DNA from: Arthrobacter sp. CDRTa11
GTDB lineage: Bacteria > Actinomycetota > Actinomycetes > Actinomycetales > Micrococcaceae
DNA length: 64,000 nt
Direction of reading: 5' to 3'
Assembly (NCBI RefSeq): GCF_026427775.1
Contig: NZ_CP044532.1
Span: forward strand, 3,844,001-3,908,000
Shown here: positions 41,174 through 50,605 of the stretch, one piece after another
Layout: each line of letters begins with the position of its first letter
Numbering within the stretch: position 1 is the stretch's first letter
The notes under the pieces: model-generated
What the model saw: the letters and a program-made list of their open reading frames with translations, nothing else
The model's database searches: none
What the model was told of the DNA's origin: nothing
Made by a program: the position numbers and the translations under genes

Positions 41174-41589
41174 AGGGAAATTTCCTCATCCATAGGGGGC
41201 CAGGCGGCACTACCCGAGGTGAGCGGAGCCGCAGTACGTGTGCCGTGGATGCCGGGCATACGTTGACCGGCCGGTCACTTAGAAGCCCGGCGCTTTCGCA
41301 ATCCCGTGGCAGGGCTTCCCGCTGCATCTCTTGGCTGCTATCCCAGCAGTCTGTACAGCGTTTTCTTTAGCCGGCTCTCCCTATGAAAATGCCCGCAATC
41401 ACATTGTCGGGCCCCAACACTTACCAGTCCTGCCTCAAAAATTGGGCAAGAATAAGGGATTTCCGGAGTGGGGGATGTTTCAAGTGTAAGGCACGGATTG
41501 TCCTGCGCGTAATTGAGCGCCCGACGCCGGCAGTGACCTTGCGCACATAGGCGGCGGCTTTCGGTGCAGTTAACTCCGATTCAGCGCAG
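41174..41589 (-). promoter_or_regulatory. Long 5' leader of deaD, no gene
   Basis: About 415 bases between the deaD start and the MOSC stop, with no gene I can support. On the deaD strand it includes hairpins such as GAAGCCC/GGGCTTC (41282-41318) and CTGCT/AGCAG. Long structured leaders are characteristic of cold-induced helicase genes. I could not assign a promoter with confidence. Confidence 0.45.
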
Positions 41590-42246
41590 TTAACTGCCGA
41601 TTCGGCGCAGCAGCGCCTCAAACTTCTGATTGAACTCGGGCTGCTGGAGGCGGATCTCCCCGTCGGCGTCGGCATCCCGGAGGGCTTCCATGGACTCGAG
41701 GTCGGGTTCGCTGAACCATTTGCCAACCGTGATGCCGTGCTTGGGCACGTACAGGCGATGGATGTGGTCACCGGCCTGGATAATGCCGGTGTGGATCACC
41801 CGGAGGTAGGCGCCCACTCGCCCTTCCTCCGTGAAACGCTTGGTAAAAGCGGGCTCCCCCATTCGCCGTTGGAAGGTTGCGCAGGGTGTGCGGGGGGACG
41901 TCACCTCAACCTCCACGTCAAGGCCTATTTTCCAGCGTTCGCCGATCACGGCGCCGGTGGCATCAATGCCGGCGACCCGGAGGTTTTCGCCAAAGGATCC
42001 AGGCGGGAAGTCGCGTTGAAGCTCGCCCTCCCAGTAGTCCGCATCTGTCTGGGAGTAGGCGTAGATTGCCTGATCCACACCGCCGTGATGCACCCGGTTG
42101 GCCTGGATGTCACCCTGGAGGCCCAGTTTGTGCACCCTGACCGGCCCCTCAACAGGACGCTTGTCGATGGCGGTCACCCCCACACTGGACGTATCCGGAA
42201 GCAGCTGGTGGACACAGCAGACGGCAAGCACAGAGGCGGTTTCCAT
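41590..42246 (-). CDS. MOSC domain protein, YiiM-like
   Basis: 218 residues with the MOSC (molybdenum cofactor sulfurase C-terminal) fold: GLQGDIQANRVHHGGVDQAIYAYS, cut here to GVDQAIYAYS as key motif, then FGENLRVAGID and SPRTPCATFQRRMG with the conserved Cys. The family binds molybdenum cofactor; YiiM of E. coli reduces hydroxylated purines. Partner enzymes are not in the window. ATG start; the gene stands alone upstream of deaD. Confidence 0.87.
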   Translation of the reverse strand: METASVLAVCCVHQLLPDTSSVGVTAIDKRPVEGPVRVHKLGLQGDIQANRVHHGGVDQAIYAYSQTDADYWEGELQRDFPPGSFGENLRVAGIDATGAVIGERWKIGLDVEVEVTSPRTPCATFQRRMGEPAFTKRFTEEGRVGAYLRVIHTGIIQAGDHIHRLYVPKHGITVGKWFSEPDLESMEALRDADADGEIRLQQPEFNQKFEALLRRIGS

Positions 42247-42449
42247 GGCTCCAGTGTAAGTTCCCCCGGTGCATGTACAACGGGATGCCGGGATGGGTAC
42301 CTCTCCACCCGTTTCTGCTCGCAGCAGGCCCGGGCAACGGCTACGCTGATTTGAGGACTGAGATTCCGGTGCGGAGCCGCGCCGGCAGATCGAACCCGCA
42401 GCAGTATCGACTTTTCAACACCAAACATGGACTACCGAGGGGGGACGCC

Positions 42450-43118
42450 GTGGACCCGGGCAAGGATTCCGAAATGGATCGGGAACACGATCCGAAAAAG
42501 GACCGGACCGGCAGCAGCCAGGACGCCGCCGGAGAAGGCCGGCACCCCGCTGCAGCAGAGGGAGATGCCTCTGCTCCCCCACCGGCTTCGCCCAAGCCGC
42601 CGCCTTGGCAGGTACCCAAGCCGGAACTGCGCCCTGAACTCCTGAATGAACCGCCGGCGGTGGTGGACCCGTTCGCGATGGACCGCGAGCGCCAGCTCCA
42701 GGAGGCGGCCGCACGCAGGAAGCGTTCCCAGCGGCGCACCGTGGTGGTGGGCCTGGGCGTCACCGCACTCCTCGCCGGCACCCTCACCGCTGTGGTGGCC
42801 AGCAACCAGGACGAGCCCGACTACGCGCAGGTCTGTTTCAACGACGAAACCGGCGAGCGCGTGGAAGACGCCAACTGCAACAGTTCGGCGGGGAGGGGCG
42901 GCGGGCTCTATGCCTGGTACTTCTTCTCCCGCGGCGCCTATGTCCCGCCACTGGGGCAGAACCGGTCCACTGCCCCGAACTTCACCCGGACCATACCCAG
43001 CGATGCCAAAGCATCCACCGGCTACAGCACCCAGGGCGGCACCGTCAGCCGCGGCGGTTTCGGCACCAGCGCAAAAAGCGGGACCAGCGGTGGCGGCGGC
43101 AAGGTCTCCGGAGGCTAG
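42450..43118 (+). CDS. DUF1190 (YgiB-like) membrane-anchored protein
   Basis: 222 residues from the GTG at 42450, which has GAGGGGGG six bases ahead. A charged/Pro-rich cytosolic part (1-100) precedes one membrane helix (TVVVGLGVTALLAGTLTAVV). The outer part has the DUF1190 features DYAQVCFNDETGERVEDANC, two conserved Cys, and VSRGGFGTSA near a Gly/Ser tail. E. coli YgiB has the same domain as a lipoprotein encoded next to ygiC, and the next gene here is YgiC-like. Precise function unknown. Confidence 0.75.
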   Translation: MDPGKDSEMDREHDPKKDRTGSSQDAAGEGRHPAAAEGDASAPPPASPKPPPWQVPKPELRPELLNEPPAVVDPFAMDRERQLQEAAARRKRSQRRTVVVGLGVTALLAGTLTAVVASNQDEPDYAQVCFNDETGERVEDANCNSSAGRGGGLYAWYFFSRGAYVPPLGQNRSTAPNFTRTIPSDAKASTGYSTQGGTVSRGGFGTSAKSGTSGGGGKVSGG

Positions 43119-43120
43119 AC

Positions 43121-44374
43121 GTGAAGCGGTTGTTATCGGAGCCCAGGCCTGAGTGGAAGCAGAAGATCGAAGAGCAGGGCCTGGTTTTCTCCACCACCAC
43201 CATGCCCGATGGCCGGAAGATCGAATACTGGCATGAGGCCGCCTACTACGAGTTCACCATGGATGAGGTGGAGGCCCTTGAGGTCACCGCCGAGGACATG
43301 CACAAGATGTGCCTGGAGGCGGCAAAATTCCTGGCCACGGGGGCCATGGGAACCATCGGCATCGGAGCGCAGGCCCTGGAACTGGCTGCAGACTCCCTGC
43401 AGGCCGCCGACCTGGACGTCTACGGCCGGTTCGACTTCATCTACGACGGGCAGGGCGGCCCTGCCAAGATGCTGGAGTACAACGCGGACACCCCCACCGG
43501 CCTGATCGAGGCCGCGGTGGCACAGTGGTTCTGGCTGCAGGACGTCTTTCCCGGCAAGGACCAGTGGAACGGCATCCATGAGGCCCTGATCAGGCAGTGG
43601 AAGAAGTTCCAGTACCGCACCGGGATGAGCACGCTGCACATCGCCCACTCCGAGGCCGAGGAGTCCGGCGAAGACTGGATGACCGCGGCGTACATGCGGG
43701 ACGTTGCCAGCCAGGCCGGCTGGACCACCATCGGCATCAATATGTCGGATATCGGCTGGGACCCCAACCTGAACCGGTTTGTGGACCTGGACAATTTTAT
43801 GATCAGCACCATCTTCAAGCTGTACCCGTGGGAGCTGATGATGAAGGAACCTTTCGGGCCCCGGCTCCTGGAGCGCGCGCACAACCCCCGCTGGGTGGAG
43901 CCGGCCTGGAAGATGCTGCTTTCCAACAAGGCCCTCCTCGCCGCACTGTGGCACCTGTACCCCAACCATCCCAACCTGCTGCCCGCCTACCTGAACGAGC
44001 CGGGTCCGCTGAAGGAATGGGTGGCCAAGCCGCTGCATGGCCGCGAAGGCGACAACATCAGGATCAATGCGCAGGGCATCAACCTGGAACAGCCCGGCGG
44101 CTACGGCCGCGAAGGCTGGTGCTACCAGCAATTCCATCCGCTGCCCGATTTCGACGGCAACCATCCGGTGCTGGGACTCTGGGTGGTGGACGGCGAGTCC
44201 GTGGGCTGCGGCATCCGGGAATCGGACGGCCCCATCACCGACTACTTCTGCCGTTTCGTACCCAACACCATTGACGCGCCCGCTCCGCTTTCAGCCCAGG
44301 CCCAGTCCAGCACATCCAGCACCTACAGCACAGCCAGCACATCCACATTCAACAAGGCAGGTATTGCCCTATGA
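43121..44374 (+). CDS. Glutathionylspermidine synthase-like ATP-grasp ligase (YgiC-like)
   Basis: 417 residues of the GSPS family ATP-grasp fold, closest in layout to E. coli YgiC/YjfC. Key segments are GRFDFIYDGQGGPAKMLEYN, NADTPTGLIEAAVAQW and a C-terminal block VNGESVGCGIRE-like sequence (here WVVDGESVGCGIRESDG). Family members join amines to carboxylates using ATP. The amidase domain of bifunctional Gsp is absent. The organism encodes mshD, so glutathione is not the expected substrate. GTG start two bases after the DUF1190 stop; its stop is 31 bases before the permease start. Confidence 0.88.
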   Translation: MKRLLSEPRPEWKQKIEEQGLVFSTTTMPDGRKIEYWHEAAYYEFTMDEVEALEVTAEDMHKMCLEAAKFLATGAMGTIGIGAQALELAADSLQAADLDVYGRFDFIYDGQGGPAKMLEYNADTPTGLIEAAVAQWFWLQDVFPGKDQWNGIHEALIRQWKKFQYRTGMSTLHIAHSEAEESGEDWMTAAYMRDVASQAGWTTIGINMSDIGWDPNLNRFVDLDNFMISTIFKLYPWELMMKEPFGPRLLERAHNPRWVEPAWKMLLSNKALLAALWHLYPNHPNLLPAYLNEPGPLKEWVAKPLHGREGDNIRINAQGINLEQPGGYGREGWCYQQFHPLPDFDGNHPVLGLWVVDGESVGCGIRESDGPITDYFCRFVPNTIDAPAPLSAQAQSSTSSTYSTASTSTFNKAGIAL

Positions 44375-44405
44375 GCCCCCTGACCATCCTCCGCGTGACA
44401 TCCCC

Positions 44406-45941
44406 ATGAGCACAGAGACAACGACGGCGGGAAGTCCCGGAGGACCGTCCGGCGGTGCTGTTCCGGCCAAGGGCCTTCGCGCCGGGATCCTGGACCTCGG
44501 CGATTCCGTCATGCTGGGCCTGGCTTCCACCGCACCGGTGTATTCGCTGGCCGCGACCCTTGGCCTGATCGTGGCGGTGAATGGCAATTACACGCCGCTG
44601 ATTTTGGTGCTGGGATTCATCCCCGTGCTGTTCATCGCGTATGCATTCCGGGAGCTGAACAGTGCCATGCCGGACTGCGGCACCACGTTCATCTGGGCCC
44701 GGCGCGCGTTTGGTCCGTGGGCCGGCTGGCTGGGCGGATGGGGTGTGGCACTGGCCGGCATTGTGGTCCTTGCCAACCTTGCCCAGGTGGCAGGACAGTA
44801 CCTATGGCTCCTGGTGGGCGACGGCTCTTTGGCGGAGAACCCCCTCCTGGTCACCGCCACCGGCGTGGTGTTCATCGCGCTGATGACGCTGGTGAACTAC
44901 CGCGGCATCAGGCTGGGCGAGCACGTCCAGCGGGTCCTGACGTACATCCAGTACATCTCGCTGGGGATTTTTGCCCTGGCGCTGATTATGAGGATTGCCG
45001 GCGGGGCCCCTGAGGGCCAGGCCTTTGATCTTGAATGGTTCAACCCCGTGGGCGCTTTTGCCGACCCGAGCGCGGTGGTGCACGGCGCCTTGCTGGCCCT
45101 GTTCATCTACTGGGGCTGGGACACCTGCCTGGCAGTCAACGAGGAAACCGAAAATCCCGCCAACACTCCCGGCCGGGGCGCCGTGATCTCCGCGTTCGTC
45201 CTGCTGGCCATCTATGTCTCCGTGGCACTCCTGGTCATGATGTACGCCACCGTGGGCACCGAAGGGATCGGCCTGGGCAACAGCGAGAACCAAGCCGACG
45301 TCTTCGTGGCCATGAAGGACGTTGTTTTGGGCCCCTGGGGCTGGCTGATCGTGGTGGCGGTGCTGGCCTCGGTCCTCTCCTCCACCCAAACCACCATCCT
45401 TCCCACCGCCCGGGGCACGTTGTCCATGGGCGTCCACGGCGCGCTTCCCGCCAGGTTCGGCAAGGTGCACCCCCGCAACCAGACACCGGGATTTTCCACC
45501 CAGGTAATGGGCGCCGCGGCGATCGGCTATTACGTGGCCATGAGTTTCCTGAGCGAGAACCTGCTCTCGGACTCCATCAGCTCCATCAGCCTGTTCATCG
45601 CGTTCTACTTCTCCCTGACCGGCTACGCCTGCGTCTGGTACTTCCGCCGGACGCTGCGTGAATCGGCCCGCAATCTGTGGTTCCGCGGAATCCTCCCGCT
45701 GCTCGGTGCCCTGATGCTGACGGCCGCGTTCTTCATTTCCGCCGTGGAGATGTGGGATCCGGCCTATGGTGACACCCAGATCTTCGGCATCGGCGGGGCC
45801 TTTGTCAGCGGCGTAATCCTCCTGTCCCTCGGGGTGGTGCTTGCCGTGGTCTGCCGCTTCCTGCCCTCAACCCGTGCATACTTCACGGCGCCCGGACCCA
45901 GCCGGGCCAACAGCGCCGCCAGCCCAACAACGCGCCGATGA
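44406..45941 (+). CDS. APC-superfamily amine/amino-acid permease
   Basis: 511 residues from the ATG at 44406. After about 30 polar residues come roughly 12 membrane helices, with LGDSVMLGLASTAPVYSLAA, NSAMPDCGTTFIWARRAFGP and WGWDTCLAVNEETENP as typical APC family segments. A short frame (44371-44409) begins by overlapping the ligase stop and ends on this gene's start (ATGA), which may couple its translation. The stop overlaps the acyl-CoA dehydrogenase start. Substrate unknown; an amine or amino acid is suggested by the ligase and dehydrogenase neighbours. Confidence 0.88.
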   Translation: MSTETTTAGSPGGPSGGAVPAKGLRAGILDLGDSVMLGLASTAPVYSLAATLGLIVAVNGNYTPLILVLGFIPVLFIAYAFRELNSAMPDCGTTFIWARRAFGPWAGWLGGWGVALAGIVVLANLAQVAGQYLWLLVGDGSLAENPLLVTATGVVFIALMTLVNYRGIRLGEHVQRVLTYIQYISLGIFALALIMRIAGGAPEGQAFDLEWFNPVGAFADPSAVVHGALLALFIYWGWDTCLAVNEETENPANTPGRGAVISAFVLLAIYVSVALLVMMYATVGTEGIGLGNSENQADVFVAMKDVVLGPWGWLIVVAVLASVLSSTQTTILPTARGTLSMGVHGALPARFGKVHPRNQTPGFSTQVMGAAAIGYYVAMSFLSENLLSDSISSISLFIAFYFSLTGYACVWYFRRTLRESARNLWFRGILPLLGALMLTAAFFISAVEMWDPAYGDTQIFGIGGAFVSGVILLSLGVVLAVVCRFLPSTRAYFTAPGPSRANSAASPTTRR

Positions 45942-47179
45942 GCAACGCTGCCGTTCCCGGCCCAACAGAGATTCCCGGCCCATCCGAGGTTCCCGGTACA
46001 CCGCCGGCTCCGGATCCCTCTGACATCCTTGCCCTCGACTCCCTCCTTAGCCCTGACGAGCTGGCCCTGCGGGAAAGAATCAGGGATTTCACGGAGCAGC
46101 GGATCAAACCGGACATCGCGCGCTGGTATGACGACGCCGTCTTTCCGCTGGAGCTGGCCCCGGAACTTGGCGAGCTCGGGGTTCTGGGAATGCACCTTGA
46201 GGGGTACGGCTGCCCCGGCCGGTCCGCCGTCGAATACGGCCTGGCCGCAATGGAACTGGAGGCCGGCGATTCCGGCATCCGCACCTTCGTCTCGGTACAG
46301 GGTTCGCTGGCCATGACCGCCATCCACAAATGGGGTTCCGAGGAACAGCGGCAGGAGTGGCTACCCCGGATGGCCGCCGGCGAACTGATTGGGTGCTTCG
46401 CCCTGACCGAGCCCTCTGCCGGTTCCGATCCCTCCTCCATGACCACGGTGGCCCGCAGGGACGGAAGCGGAGACGGTGCCGGCTGGGTCCTGGACGGCGC
46501 CAAGCGCTGGATCGGGCTCGCGTCCGTGGCCGGCGTGATGGTGGTCTGGGCCATGACCGACGACGGCATCCGCGGCTTCCTGGTGCCGGCGGGAACAGCG
46601 GGAGTCACGGCCACGCCCATCGGGCGGAAGTTGTCGATGCGTGCCTCCATCCAGTCCGATGTGCTGTTCGACGGCGTCCGGCTGGGCCCGGAGGCCCTGC
46701 TTCCGGGGGCCCGCGGCCTGCGCGGACCTTTTACCTGCCTGAATGAAGCGCGGTACGGCATCGCCTGGGGCGCCATGGGCGCTGCCCGGGATTCATATGA
46801 GGCAGCCCTGAAGTACGCACAGGACCGGCTCCAGTTCGGAAAGCCGCTGGCCGGCTACCAACTGACGCAAGAAAAGCTGGTGAACATGCTGCTGGAGATC
46901 CAGAAAGGCACCATGCTGGCCATCCACCTGGGCCGCCTCAAGGACGCCGGGAGGCTGCGTCCGGAGCAGATCTCACTGGGCAAGCTGAACAACGTCCGTG
47001 AGGCGATCGCCATCGCACGGGAAGCCCGCACCATCCTGGGCGGAAACGGCATCACCCTGGACTATTCGCCGCTGCGGCACGCCGCCAACCTGGAGTCGGT
47101 GCGCACATATGAGGGCACCGACGAGGTTCACACGCTGGTACTGGGCCAGCACATCACGGGCCTCGGCGCGTTCCGCTGA
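45938..47179 (+). CDS. Acyl-CoA dehydrogenase, glutaryl-CoA dehydrogenase-like
   Basis: 413 residues with the FAD acyl-CoA dehydrogenase fold. GIRTFVSVQGSLAM and CFALTEPSAGSDPSSM closely match glutaryl-CoA dehydrogenase. The catalytic Glu lies in VRTYEGTDEVHTLVLGQ, and the FAD site is in ILGGNGIT. If GCDH-like in function, it oxidises and decarboxylates glutaryl-CoA from lysine or related diamine breakdown. That activity is inferred. The N-terminal 35 residues are Pro/Ala-rich. ATG overlaps the permease stop (ATGA). Confidence 0.9.
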   Translation: MSNAAVPGPTEIPGPSEVPGTPPAPDPSDILALDSLLSPDELALRERIRDFTEQRIKPDIARWYDDAVFPLELAPELGELGVLGMHLEGYGCPGRSAVEYGLAAMELEAGDSGIRTFVSVQGSLAMTAIHKWGSEEQRQEWLPRMAAGELIGCFALTEPSAGSDPSSMTTVARRDGSGDGAGWVLDGAKRWIGLASVAGVMVVWAMTDDGIRGFLVPAGTAGVTATPIGRKLSMRASIQSDVLFDGVRLGPEALLPGARGLRGPFTCLNEARYGIAWGAMGAARDSYEAALKYAQDRLQFGKPLAGYQLTQEKLVNMLLEIQKGTMLAIHLGRLKDAGRLRPEQISLGKLNNVREAIAIAREARTILGGNGITLDYSPLRHAANLESVRTYEGTDEVHTLVLGQHITGLGAFR

Positions 47180-47201
47180 CCGTGGCCGCTAACCCTGCCC
47201 T

Positions 47202-48239
47202 CTAACCCTGGCCTGCGGCACTTCCGGCGTTCGCATATCCCTGGGGATTGCTCCGCTGCCACCGCCAGTGGTCCTCGCACATTTTCGCCAGGTCACGTGT
47301 GGCGGACCAACCCAGGTCTGCCCGCGCAGCCGAAGGATCGGCATAGCTGACAGCCGCGTCCCCTGGCCTCCGTGAGACAAACTCGTGGGGAATGGGAAAG
47401 CCTGCGGCCTCGCCAAACGCCCTGATCACCTCAAGCACCGACGAACCCTTGCCTGTTCCCAGGTTCCACCGGAAAACCCCCGCCTTCTCCTGCAGGAATT
47501 CCAGTGCAGCCAGGTGGCCTTCGGCGAGATCCATCACGTGAATGTAGTCCCGGATACCCGTGCCGTCAGGGGTCGGATAATCGTTCCCGTAAACCGAGAC
47601 CTTCTCGCGGCGACCCACCGCCACCTGGGCAACAAAGGGCACCAGGTTATTCGGCGTCCCTTGGGGATCCTCACCGATCAGCCCGGATTCGTGCGCCCCG
47701 GCCGGGTTGAAGTACCGCAGCAAGGCGAACCGCCAGCGCGGGTCGGCCGCAGCCACGTCAGAGAGGATGTCCTCAATCTGTTCCTTGGTCCTGCCATAGG
47801 GATTCCCGGCATTCAAAGGCACTGTTTCCCGCAACGGGACATCTTCGGATTCTCCGTAGACCGTGGCGGAGGAACTGAACACGAGCGTGTATACCCCCGC
47901 CCTGCCCATGCTGTGCAACAGATTCAACGTGCCGGCCACGTTGTTCTGGTAGTACATCAGCGGTTTCTCTACCGACTCCCCCACTGCCTTAAGACCGGCA
48001 AAGTGGATCACGGCGTCGAAGGTGGACTCTGCCAGCACGGCGTCCAGTGCGTCGCTGTCCAGCAAGTCGGCTCTTCGAAACTGGACCGGCTTGCCTGAAA
48101 TCTCCTGGACCCGCCGCAGGGCCTCCGGATTTGAGTTGCTCAGATTGTCCAGGACAACCACCTCGTGCCCCTTCTCCACAAGGGACAGGGTGGTGTGCGA
48201 CCCGATGTACCCGGCGCCGCCGGTAACCAGAACCTTCAT
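47202..48239 (-). CDS. galE: UDP-glucose 4-epimerase
   Basis: 345 residues of the extended SDR fold. The NAD site is GGAGYIGSHTT, the catalytic Ser is in SSSATVYGES, and Tyr/Lys are in NPYGRTKEQIED. It interconverts UDP-glucose and UDP-galactose for the Leloir pathway and for surface polysaccharides. ATG start. It is convergent with the acyl-CoA dehydrogenase gene; the stop codons are 22 bases apart with no strong terminator. Confidence 0.94.
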   Translation of the reverse strand: MKVLVTGGAGYIGSHTTLSLVEKGHEVVVLDNLSNSNPEALRRVQEISGKPVQFRRADLLDSDALDAVLAESTFDAVIHFAGLKAVGESVEKPLMYYQNNVAGTLNLLHSMGRAGVYTLVFSSSATVYGESEDVPLRETVPLNAGNPYGRTKEQIEDILSDVAAADPRWRFALLRYFNPAGAHESGLIGEDPQGTPNNLVPFVAQVAVGRREKVSVYGNDYPTPDGTGIRDYIHVMDLAEGHLAALEFLQEKAGVFRWNLGTGKGSSVLEVIRAFGEAAGFPIPHEFVSRRPGDAAVSYADPSAARADLGWSATRDLAKMCEDHWRWQRSNPQGYANAGSAAGQG

Positions 48240-48279
48240 GGGGATCAGTCTAGGGTCTCGGGGAAACGCCGCACAGGAC

Positions 48280-49053
48280 CTAGGCCGAGAAGCCGCCGTC
48301 GGCCTTGATCAGCTGGCCAGACACCCAGCGGCCTGCCGGCGACAGCAGGAAAGCCACCGTGCCGGCGACATCGGCGGGCGTTCCGAGGCGTCCGCCCGGC
48401 TGCTGGCGCGTCCCCATTTCCCGGGTCTGCTGATCCATCCAGCCGGTGTCGATCGGTCCCGGGTTGAGGACATTGGCAGAGATCCCCAAGGGTCCCAGCT
48501 CCCGGGCAGCTGCGATGACTATCCGGTCCAGCGCGCCTTTTGATGCACCGTACGGAAGGTTGAAGGCTGTGTGGTCACTGGTCAGCGCAACGATCGCGCC
48601 GCCGTCGGCCGTTGCCTGCCGGGCGAACGCGGCAATGAGCTGCCAGCTTGCCCTCGTGTTAACGGCAAAATGGCGGTCAAAGGCCTCCAGCGTGGTGTCA
48701 AGGATGCCGGAATCGACTGATTCGGCGTGGCTGAGCACCATGGCATGCAACGGCCCCGCCTGCTCGTTGGCGGCCGCGATGAGCCGGTCAGCGGCCGCAG
48801 GATCCTCGAGGTCAGCCGGCAGCGCCAGTACGCGGGCACCGATGGCTTCCAGTTCTGCCGTCAGGCGCCCGACGTCGTCGGGCTGGATTCCCCACGGCAT
48901 CCGGGCATCGTATTCCTGCCAGTAGTTCAGGACGAGGTCCCAGCCTTCGGCGGCCAGCTGGCGGGCAATTCCGGCCCCGATGCCGGCGAGCCTGCCGACG
49001 CCGGTGATCAGGGCAGTCTTGCGGGCGGGGACTTCGGCAGGTGTGGATCCCAT
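48280..49053 (-). CDS. Short-chain dehydrogenase/reductase
   Basis: 257 residues of classical SDR type. The NAD(P) site GVGRLAGIGAGIARQLAAEG is followed by ALPADLEDPAAADRLIAAA. The active site has Ser in IVALTSDHTAF, Tyr/Lys in FNLPYGASKGALDRI, and the product loop is LNPGPIDTGWM. Substrate unknown. It is close to the GT87 gene, whose stop (49058) is four bases upstream of this start, so they are likely co-transcribed. Confidence 0.9.
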   Translation of the reverse strand: MGSTPAEVPARKTALITGVGRLAGIGAGIARQLAAEGWDLVLNYWQEYDARMPWGIQPDDVGRLTAELEAIGARVLALPADLEDPAAADRLIAAANEQAGPLHAMVLSHAESVDSGILDTTLEAFDRHFAVNTRASWQLIAAFARQATADGGAIVALTSDHTAFNLPYGASKGALDRIVIAAARELGPLGISANVLNPGPIDTGWMDQQTREMGTRQQPGGRLGTPADVAGTVAFLLSPAGRWVSGQLIKADGGFSA

Positions 49054-49057
49054 GGAC

Positions 49058-50494
49058 TCAGCCTAGTAGCGGCTGGGGGCGGGCTCCCTCAGCGGAGGTT
49101 GACGTGGCGCTTGGTGTGGCGGTTGGAATGGGAGCTGCGCTTGGTGTGGCTGAGTAGGGCCCGGCAATGACAGGCTCGTTCCTTGCCAGCGCTCCCCGGC
49201 GCAATGCCGCGAGCCAGCACAGCAGGATGGCCGCCGCACAGAACACCCCGGCGCTGGAGGCCATGATCCATAACCCTGGCGTTTGGATGTCCAGGTTTTC
49301 GGCGCCAAACGCCAGCCCGATGGACTTCGGCGAGAAGCAGAAGGCCAGGACCGAAAGCGCAAACACGGTAGTCATCACCCCACGCAGCAGCCGGTGCCGG
49401 TCCGGGATGTCGCGCAATGTCCAGGCAAAAGCAGGCAGCACAGCCGCCACCCAGACCCAATGGTGGGACCAGGACACGGGGCTGATCAGGAGCATGGCCA
49501 GTGCCGTGGCGGACATCGCCACAACCCGGGCGCCCTGGTCGCTGGCCAGCTTCACCACAGCTGACGCCAAAGCCACCGCCAGCAGGCTCAGCAGGATCCA
49601 CGGCACGGTCACCACGGAGGCAGGGACGCCGAAGTGCAGGAGCGCACCCTTGATGGAGAGGTTGTCCACATAGCCGGCGCCGCCTATGCGGGAGGTGTCC
49701 GGAAGGATTTCCAGCCAGAACTGCAGGGACTCAGTTGGCCTCAGCAGAAACCCGAGCAGCACAGTGGAGGCAAACCCGGCAGACATATTCATCAGCCCGC
49801 GCCAGTCCTTCCGCACCAGGAAGTACAGGCCAAACACCAGGGGCGTGAGCTTGATACCGGCGGCGACGCCCACCAGGAAACCCGTGCCCGGCATTCCCCG
49901 CCGCCAGCGCTGGTTCCGGGACAGCAGATCCGCCGCCATCAGTCCCATCAGCAAAATGTTGATCTGCCCGAAGGCGAGGGTTTCCCGCCAGGGACCCAGG
50001 GTGAGCATGGCAAAGAGCGAAGCGGCAGCGATCCAGCGGCTCCGCGGCGTTTCGAACGCAGTCCGCCAGCTGGACTGGGAGTTCCAGTAGCGGACGGCCA
50101 GGGCTGACAGCCAGACGGCCACGGCCACACCTGCGGCGTTAAACAATTGGAGGGCGAACGCTTCCGGCAGCAGCGCCAGGAGGCCGAAAAGCAGTGCCGC
50201 GAAGGGCGGATAGGTAAACGGCAGGCCTGGCCCGCCCGCCCATTCCACGGTGGGACTGTACAGGTCCGAGACGTTCCAGCCGGCGTCGTTCAGGATTTTT
50301 CCGCCGTGCCAGTAGACGCTGAAGTCCAGTCCTTCCTTGTTCCAGCCGTTCAGCAGGAACCATACCGGGACTGCCACGGCCAGGGCGGGGAGCCACAGGG
50401 CAAGTTTCTTCCACAGGCGAAGGGCGGACAGAGCGCCCGGGCCCGGCGCCGCCCTGCTGCTGGTGGCTGATAAATCCGCGTCACGCTGTGCCAT
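49058..50494 (-). CDS. GT87-family glycosyltransferase (copy 1)
   Basis: 478 residues from the ATG at 50494 (GGGGGA lies seven bases ahead, better than the TTG at 50509). About ten membrane helices; the family uses polyprenyl-phosphate sugars outside the membrane. The block LLISPVSWSHHWVW and FTYPPFAALLFGLLALLPEA are shared with the next gene, whose product has the same layout, so the two are tandem paralogues. GT87 members build mannolipids in mycobacteria. The acceptor here is unknown. Confidence 0.85.
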   Translation of the reverse strand: MAQRDADLSATSSRAAPGPGALSALRLWKKLALWLPALAVAVPVWFLLNGWNKEGLDFSVYWHGGKILNDAGWNVSDLYSPTVEWAGGPGLPFTYPPFAALLFGLLALLPEAFALQLFNAAGVAVAVWLSALAVRYWNSQSSWRTAFETPRSRWIAAASLFAMLTLGPWRETLAFGQINILLMGLMAADLLSRNQRWRRGMPGTGFLVGVAAGIKLTPLVFGLYFLVRKDWRGLMNMSAGFASTVLLGFLLRPTESLQFWLEILPDTSRIGGAGYVDNLSIKGALLHFGVPASVVTVPWILLSLLAVALASAVVKLASDQGARVVAMSATALAMLLISPVSWSHHWVWVAAVLPAFAWTLRDIPDRHRLLRGVMTTVFALSVLAFCFSPKSIGLAFGAENLDIQTPGLWIMASSAGVFCAAAILLCWLAALRRGALARNEPVIAGPYSATPSAAPIPTATPSATSTSAEGARPQPLLG

Positions 50495-50605
50495 CCAGTT
50501 GTCCCCCAAGTTCGCGCCGACTCAGTACATACTACATATGCAAGAAGCTGGGTTCCGGCCAAGACACGTCAGGAAGAGTGTTGGCAGGCACCTGGCTGTG
50601 ACGCG

